A program made the translations under genes and the position numbers. From contig SVOH01000004.1 of NCBI GenBank assembly GCA_015066515.1, forward strand, positions 1 through 64,000: DNA of 64,000 nt, read 5' to 3'. Shown here piece by piece: positions 58,080-64,000 of the stretch; within the stretch, counting starts at the first letter, position 1; every line of letters begins with the position of its first letter. The notes under the pieces were generated by a model. That model was given only the letters and a program-made list of their open reading frames with translations. It had not been told where the DNA came from and did no database searches. The stretch comes from Oscillospiraceae bacterium. Its GTDB lineage: Bacteria > Bacillota > Clostridia > Oscillospirales > Acutalibacteraceae.

Positions 58080-58636
58080 ACAAAAAATCCCTCGCTTTCC
58101 AAACGCTCTTTAAGCGATAATCTCGTTCGGTAAAGTGTACTTTTTACCTTTGTCTCACTAATTGAAAAATAGGCGGAGATAGTTTTAATTGAGTCAAAAA
58201 AATAGTATCTACACACGAAAATATTTCGTGACAATTCCGGTAGTGAATACAGAAATTCGTTTATTAATTTAGTAAGCAGTTTAAGTTCAACTGCTTGATG
58301 TGTCATTTTATTGTCAGTAACACATTCTTCAAGTTCGTATAGCGAAATTTCATATTGTGAACCTCCACGCTTTTTGCGCGTATGAGTTCTTAAAACATCA
58401 ATAGAAATTTGTCTTGTTATTTTTGCAAGATACAGTTTTAAAATATTTGGTTTTTCAGGCGGCATAGTATTCCACGCTTTTAAATATGTATCGTTTACGC
58501 TTTCGTGACTGTATTCAATATCGTTTAAAATATTATAGGCAATAACTGTTAAATATTTTTCATATTTTTGTGATGTTTCTCGAATTGCAGATTCATCGCG
58601 TTTCCAATACAATTCCACTATCTTTTCATCAACCAT
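58076..58636 (-). CDS. ECF-type RNA polymerase sigma factor
   Basis: Region 2-like YLTVIAYNILNDIEYSHESVNDTYLKAWNTMPPEKPNILKLYLAKITRQISIDVLRTHTRKKR; region 4-like FLYSLPELSRNIFVCRYYFFDSIKTISAYFSISETKVKSTLYRTRLSLKERL. Confidence 0.92.
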   Translation of the reverse strand: MVDEKIVELYWKRDESAIRETSQKYEKYLTVIAYNILNDIEYSHESVNDTYLKAWNTMPPEKPNILKLYLAKITRQISIDVLRTHTRKKRGGSQYEISLYELEECVTDNKMTHQAVELKLLTKLINEFLYSLPELSRNIFVCRYYFFDSIKTISAYFSISETKVKSTLYRTRLSLKERLESEGFFV

Positions 58637-58939
58637 AAAATCACCTCATATGTCTAAATTTTTATTGCCTTCATTTAATATAACGATAAAAAAACAGTTA
58701 GGTTGCACTTTAATGTAAATTATATATTTTTTTTAAAAATTAAGCAATAAAAATTAATGTATATATTTTGTACAGCTAAGTACGTTTTATAATTATTGTC
58801 ACCACTTATGATATATCAATCAAAGAATATAAACGATTATATATATTGAATTATCTTTACTAAAAAACTTCAGGAGAATTTGTTGAATTATTTATTGCAT
58901 TTTAAAAAAAATGTATTATAATTATTTTTGGGTGATAAA

Positions 58940-59614
58940 ATGTACAAATATGAAACACATTTGCATACTTCTCCGGTTAGTCGTTGTGCGATCGCAAGTG
59001 TAGAGGAAACTTTAAAGTGTTATAAAGAATTGGGTTATGACGGAATCTTTATTACAAACCATTTTACTCCTGACATAGATCATAGTGAACGAACCTATGA
59101 AGAAAAGATAGATTTTTATTTTTCGGATTATGAAAAAGCATTAGAGTTAAGTGAAACTATTGGAATTAAGGTTTTTTGCGGTGTTGAAACTACTTATGGC
59201 GGTACCGATTTTTTGGTATACGGACTTGATAAAGAATGGTTCCTTAATCACCCCGAAATTATGGATATGAGGCAAAGCGATAAGCTTACATTTATGAGAG
59301 AAAATGGTGCACTTGTAATTCAGGCTCATCCTTTCCGTGATTCATGGTATATTGACCATATTAGACTTTTTCAAAAAAACACTGACGGCGTTGAAATAAT
59401 GAACGCTAATAGACCAGACGAGGAAAATGATTTTGCAAAAATGTATTGTGAACATTATGGACTTATTAAATTTGCAGGCTCAGATAATCATTCAGCTTCA
59501 AAACAAAAGAAACTATTTGGAGTATGTTTTGATGAACCCATCTATAGTGTCGAAGATTTTATAAAAAAATCTAAAAAAGGCAAAGCAGAAGTTTTTGCGT
59601 TTATAAATGAGTAA
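58940..59614 (+). CDS. PHP-domain phosphoesterase
   Basis: YETHLHTSPVSRCA; GIFITNHFTPD; CGVETTYGG; VIQAHPFRD; FAGSDNHS. Confidence 0.9.
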   Translation: MYKYETHLHTSPVSRCAIASVEETLKCYKELGYDGIFITNHFTPDIDHSERTYEEKIDFYFSDYEKALELSETIGIKVFCGVETTYGGTDFLVYGLDKEWFLNHPEIMDMRQSDKLTFMRENGALVIQAHPFRDSWYIDHIRLFQKNTDGVEIMNANRPDEENDFAKMYCEHYGLIKFAGSDNHSASKQKKLFGVCFDEPIYSVEDFIKKSKKGKAEVFAFINE

Positions 59615-59646
59615 CAACCGGCTTACCATTGAGTAAGACAAAATTA

Positions 59647-59680
59647 AAAGAAGCACGAAATCGTGCTTCTTTTTTTGTTT
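59647..59680 (+). terminator. Intrinsic terminator after PHP gene
   Basis: AGAAGCACGA-AA-TCGTGCTTCT followed by T7. Confidence 0.85.
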
Positions 59681-59727
59681 TTTCTAATTGTAATGTGTAT
59701 ATGGCATAGGCTTTTGTTTAATTATGT

Positions 59728-61182
59728 CTAATTTAAAATTTTATCAACAGCGCCTTTTAAATCTTCGTAATGCAATGCTTTTACAAAAATCTCTTGTATA
59801 ACACCGCTTTCATCGATTATTACTGTATATGGATATGCGCCGCTACCACCAAGATTTAGATAATATTTACCGTTAGATGTGTCATTTTCGTCGGGGATAT
59901 CGTTAGCAAAAATTATACTGCTTTCGGGATAATGATTTTTAACATACTCTGGGGATGTTTCTTTGCTTGCGCTTGAGTGAATTGCCACAACGGTTACATT
60001 ATCTTTGTACTCATTGGCAATTTGGTCAAAATAGGGTAACTCTTTAACGCATGGTGTACACCAAGTGCCCCAGAAGTTTATTATTGTAATTTTACCTGTA
60101 TTAGCGGGATTTATTGTTTTGTCACTAACGCCATCGGGTGTAACAATTGGTAGTTCTGCGCCATAACACATATCACCAATAGCTGTTCCATATTCAATTT
60201 TACTGCTGCTTTCATTCCAATAAAAAGCAATTGAACCTACAAGTAATGCAACAAGTAATACGGCCGATATAATCCTAGTAACTAGTTTAATATTTTTGTG
60301 TTTGGTCTCATTGTTAACATTGTCTTTTGCCTTAAAGCATTTCCAACGTATTGCATTTGTTGGGCAAACACTTATACACTCACCGCAGTTTATACATTCA
60401 GCATCACCAACGCTTTTAATATCCAGCTTGCATTTGCTCGCACACAAACCACAGTTGGTGCATTTGTGATTATCAACCGTTACACCAAAGACCGATATCT
60501 TATTAAACAGCCCATATAAAGCACCAAGCGGGCATATAAAACGGCAGAACATTCTAAAGATAAAAATACTTGCTACTATAATACTAACGAGAAGTAAAAA
60601 TTTCCAAGTAAATATGGGACCTAACATAGAAAAATAGCTGTCGTTTACCTTGTTAGCCAGCAGTGATATTCCTCCTTCAAGTGTACCTGCGGGACATATG
60701 TATTTACAAAAAGCAGGGAAGGGCATATCGCGAAAAGCGTAACAAATCGGGACAACAAAAACAAAGAATATAAGTATTATGTATTTAAGATACGATAAAA
60801 TTTTAGTTAAGCGACTTTTTCTAAGCTTTGGTGTTTTTATTTTGTAAAGCAACTCTTGTATGAGTCCAAACGGACAAGCCCAACCACAAATTAAACGACC
60901 GAACATTATGCAGTAAAGAAGCAGTATTCCACCTACGTAAAAGATGGTGCTTTTGTCAGCACTAAAGGAGCCTTGTAAAGAGCCTAATGGACAAGCACCT
61001 ACAGCACCGGGACAGGAGTAACAGTTAAGGCCGGGAACACATGCAATTTTTGTATTACCTTGATAAATGCTTCCCTTTACAAAGCCTTTAACATTTGCGT
61101 TAAATAAAAGCGCTGTATAAAGCTGAATTATTTTGCGACGGGTGGGTTTTAATGATTTTATTTTACTTATAAATTTATTCAT
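59728..61182 (-). CDS. Polytopic NapH-like 4Fe-4S ferredoxin protein fused to a C-terminal TlpA-like thioredoxin domain
   Basis: CYSCPGAVGACPLGSLQ; FGRLICGWACPFGLIQELLYKIK; CRFICPLGALYGLFN; CTNCGLCASKCKLD and CINCGECISVCPTNAIRWK; C-terminal IINFWGTWCTPCVKELPYFDQIANEY. Confidence 0.93.
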   Translation of the reverse strand: MNKFISKIKSLKPTRRKIIQLYTALLFNANVKGFVKGSIYQGNTKIACVPGLNCYSCPGAVGACPLGSLQGSFSADKSTIFYVGGILLLYCIMFGRLICGWACPFGLIQELLYKIKTPKLRKSRLTKILSYLKYIILIFFVFVVPICYAFRDMPFPAFCKYICPAGTLEGGISLLANKVNDSYFSMLGPIFTWKFLLLVSIIVASIFIFRMFCRFICPLGALYGLFNKISVFGVTVDNHKCTNCGLCASKCKLDIKSVGDAECINCGECISVCPTNAIRWKCFKAKDNVNNETKHKNIKLVTRIISAVLLVALLVGSIAFYWNESSSKIEYGTAIGDMCYGAELPIVTPDGVSDKTINPANTGKITIINFWGTWCTPCVKELPYFDQIANEYKDNVTVVAIHSSASKETSPEYVKNHYPESSIIFANDIPDENDTSNGKYYLNLGGSGAYPYTVIIDESGVIQEIFVKALHYEDLKGAVDKILN

Positions 61183-61195
61183 AAATTTCCACCCC

Positions 61196-61618
61196 TTAAC
61201 CTAGTCCAATACATTCGGTACATATGTTGACTGCCTTGGTAAGCACATCGGCAAATCCGCCGATTAATGCGCCAAATATTATGGCAGAAATAGCTACGAC
61301 AATAATTATAATTTTAATAATAAAAACTTTTTTGCTATCAAGTTTTGATTCGTTTTTTTGATTGAAATTTTTAGGTTTATAAAATTTTGATTTGCTTTTA
61401 TCATTTATAAAAAAACTGCCTGTTGTGAGTATAACGCACACAAAAACCGGAATCATTATTTTTGAAAAAGTGTACGTCACAATTTCACGTGAATAGCCGC
61501 TGCCTGAAAAGTAGATATATAGGCTACCGCATATTAAGCAGATACCTGCAACCGCAATAGAAACGCTTAAAAGGATTTTATATATAAATTTAAAACTAGT
61601 TTTATTTTGATTTGTCAT
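61196..61618 (-). CDS. Small membrane protein ending in a CD1871A-like CXXC motif
   Basis: Multiple TM segments; C-terminus GGFADVLTKAVNICTECIGLG; adjacent to polyferredoxin-TlpA gene. Confidence 0.75.
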   Translation of the reverse strand: MTNQNKTSFKFIYKILLSVSIAVAGICLICGSLYIYFSGSGYSREIVTYTFSKIMIPVFVCVILTTGSFFINDKSKSKFYKPKNFNQKNESKLDSKKVFIIKIIIIVVAISAIIFGALIGGFADVLTKAVNICTECIGLG

Positions 61619-61800
61619 ATTCGTGACCTCGTGTTTTTTTATTTATGATATTATAACATATTTATATATAAAAGTAAATCTAAATTAAATCTAAAAAAAT
61701 GTAATATTATTCTTGCTTTTTTTCGCTAAATAAGGTAAAATAAATTGAATATGTATGTTTATAATGTACAATTATGCCATAAAGGGAGTTTTGTTTAAAT

Positions 61801-64000
61801 ATGAAATTTTTGGGAATGAAGAAACACATAAAGCGAATTGCCGCTGCGGCACTTGCAGCAGTAATAACTTTAGGTTCTTTACCGCTGTCGCGAGTTTATG
61901 CTACGCAGGGTAATACTGATAAACCCGATATTCAAAAGATTGATAATATTGCATTGGATTATTCAAAGTACTTTGATAATTCGGTTGTATTTAAATTACC
62001 TGAAACTATAAAGGAAGACGATGAAATTTCGGTAATTATTACAACTGGTGATAAAGCTGTAATTGACGTATATGAAGGTTCTGATAAAACAATGAGTTTA
62101 TCAGATTTTGCTTTAAAGAGTAACTACGTTAAAGTGGCAAAGCAAAATCTTGCCAAAAATAAAGCGGATGTTTTAGCGGCGCTTGACCAAAATAATATTG
62201 CATACAAAACAGGCGAGGAGTATTCGACAATACTTAACGGCTTTGAACTTGTTATTAAAGCGCGTGATTTTGAAAGCACCTGTAAGTCATTAGGCGAAGG
62301 TATGAGTATAATAGTTGGTGAGGAATACAACACCTGCGAAACACAGTTGGTTGAGAATGCTGTTGATGTTTTTGATACAGGTATTTTTGACAGCTCTGAT
62401 AGTGGCTATGACGGCAGTGGTATGGTTGTAGCAGTGCTAGATACTGGTATCGACTCTAACCATACTGCATTTTCTACCGATAACTTCACAAGCAAAAAAC
62501 TGGGCCTTACATACGATGATGTAAAAGCTGTTATTAAAGATACTGTGGCTGCTGAGCAGTTAGACGGTCTTACCGTTGACGATGTTTATATCAATGAAAA
62601 GATTCCTTATAACTTTGACTATGCGGATGTAGACTCTGACGCATATTCAACACACAATAACCATGGCACACACGTATCAGGTGTAATAGTGGGTAACGAT
62701 GATACAATCCGTGGTGTAGCGCCAAATGCACAGCTTGTATCTATGAAAATATTTTCTGATGTTATGGATACTGCTCGTACAGCTTGGATTCTTGCAGCGC
62801 TTGAAGACTGTATTGTACTCGGTGTCGACGTTATCAATATGTCAATCGGTACTGCGTGCGGCTTTAGCCGTGAAAGTGACGAAGAGGCTGTTGACGGTAT
62901 TTATGACAAGCTTCGCGAGTCTGGTATATGTATGGTTGTTGCGGCTTCTAACAGCTATAACTCTGCATACAGTTCTGAAAAGAACGGTAACTTAGGCCTT
63001 ACCTCTAATCCGGATACTGGTACTGTAGGCTCACCCTCTACTTATGATGGTGTTATGTCGGTTGCATCTATTGCCGGCGCTGAAACACCCTACATTGAGT
63101 ATGACGGTAAAATAATTTACTTTGTTGAAACAACAAATGGTGCAGCAGAAGAAAACAATTTTTACGATACTTTACTTGGTGATAAAAAGTCAAAGAAATT
63201 TGAATATGTCGTTATTCCGGGTGTTGGCCGTAGCGCTGACTATACCGGTGTAAACGTAAAGGGTAAAATTGCTCTTGTTCGTCGTGGTTCAAATACTTTT
63301 GAAGAAAAGGCAATGATTGCTCAAGAGCAAGACGCTGCGGGTATTATTATTTACAATAATGTGTCAGGTGACATTAAAATGAATGTCGGCGATGCAACAC
63401 TTGCAGTTTGTTCTATTTCGCAGGATGACGGTGAAATGCTCGCTGCAAAAAAAGGCGGCACACTTAAAATAAGCCGTAAGCAGACTTCAGGTCCTTTTAT
63501 TTCTGACTTTTCATCTTGGGGACCTACACCTGATCTTAAAATAAAGCCTGAAATTACTGCACACGGTGGTAGTATTCTATCTTCTATTACGGGTGGTAGC
63601 TATGACCGTCTTTCAGGTACATCAATGGCTTGTCCAAACTACGCAGGTGTTGTTGTACTATTACGCCAATACGTTGTAGAAAATTACCCCGAAATTGCAG
63701 ATGATAACAATGCGGTTAATACTATGGTTAATTGCCTTCTTATGTCAACTGCAGATATTGCTCTTGGTAAAAACGGTCTTCCGTATTCGGTAAGAAAACA
63801 GGGCGCAGGTCTTGCAAATCTAACAAATTCTATTAAATCTCCTGCTTATATTACAGTTAAAGATAAAGAAGGTAATGTTACAGATAAAGCTAAGCTTGAG
63901 CTTGGTGACGACCCCAAAAAATCGGGTGAATATACAATGACCTTTTCTATCAATAATACAGCTAAGCATGCAGTGTCATATAAGCTGGGCGCTTATGTTT
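61801..64000 (+). CDS. Subtilisin-like S8 serine peptidase with PA-like insert (runs off right edge)
   Basis: Signal peptide; in-frame catalytic motifs VAVLDTGIDSN, NNHGTHVSG, LSGTSMACPNYAG; PA-like GKIALVRRGSNTFEEKAMIAQEQDAAGIIIYNN; no stop seen before 64000. Confidence 0.92.
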   Translation, partial: MKFLGMKKHIKRIAAAALAAVITLGSLPLSRVYATQGNTDKPDIQKIDNIALDYSKYFDNSVVFKLPETIKEDDEISVIITTGDKAVIDVYEGSDKTMSLSDFALKSNYVKVAKQNLAKNKADVLAALDQNNIAYKTGEEYSTILNGFELVIKARDFESTCKSLGEGMSIIVGEEYNTCETQLVENAVDVFDTGIFDSSDSGYDGSGMVVAVLDTGIDSNHTAFSTDNFTSKKLGLTYDDVKAVIKDTVAAEQLDGLTVDDVYINEKIPYNFDYADVDSDAYSTHNNHGTHVSGVIVGNDDTIRGVAPNAQLVSMKIFSDVMDTARTAWILAALEDCIVLGVDVINMSIGTACGFSRESDEEAVDGIYDKLRESGICMVVAASNSYNSAYSSEKNGNLGLTSNPDTGTVGSPSTYDGVMSVASIAGAETPYIEYDGKIIYFVETTNGAAEENNFYDTLLGDKKSKKFEYVVIPGVGRSADYTGVNVKGKIALVRRGSNTFEEKAMIAQEQDAAGIIIYNNVSGDIKMNVGDATLAVCSISQDDGEMLAAKKGGTLKISRKQTSGPFISDFSSWGPTPDLKIKPEITAHGGSILSSITGGSYDRLSGTSMACPNYAGVVVLLRQYVVENYPEIADDNNAVNTMVNCLLMSTADIALGKNGLPYSVRKQGAGLANLTNSIKSPAYITVKDKEGNVTDKAKLELGDDPKKSGEYTMTFSINNTAKHAVSYKLGAYV

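Noticed and set aside
58640-58930. AT-rich intergenic region before the PHP gene as a structured RNA
   Set aside because: No convincing stems or conserved riboswitch motifs visible by eye; probably only promoters.

Overview
AT-rich Firmicutes/Clostridia (probably Oscillospiraceae-like, spore-forming) chromosomal window. It contains: (i) an MscS fragment, an orphan spoVAD, and two tandem secreted endonuclease-I paralogues, one with a C-terminal dockerin and one membrane-anchored; (ii) tRNA-Gly(TCC) flanked by an unusual duplicated tRNA-end/terminator repeat; (iii) the conserved yicC-remA-gmk-rpoZ-priA-def-fmt-rsmB-rlmN-stp-prkC-rsgA block, then mntP, comEC-like, holA, rnmV-like, WYL regulator and a small cohesin+dockerin protein; (iv) rpsB-tsf; (v) a ~17 kb surface-glycan cluster (25.9-42.8 kb) with Vi-antigen-like uronic-acid enzymes, TupA-like ATP-grasp, CapA, an asparagine-synthase-like ligase, Wzx and a Wzy/EpsG-like polymerase; (vi) tRNA-Leu(TAA), mtaB, GH1, typA, an exonuclease and a radical SAM protein; (vii) a six-gene exported cluster (49.5-56.8 kb) combining two TlpA-like thioredoxins, lipoproteins and a recurrent domain I do not recognise; (viii) an ECF sigma/putative anti-sigma pair, a PHP protein, a polyferredoxin-TlpA fusion with a CD1871A-like CXXC protein, and the start of an S8 protease. 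The best candidates for something undescribed are the exported redox/lipoprotein cluster with its membrane electron conduit, the cohesin/dockerin nuclease pairing, and the TupA/CapA/uronic-acid glycan cluster. All family calls are by reading translated motifs; no searches were run.
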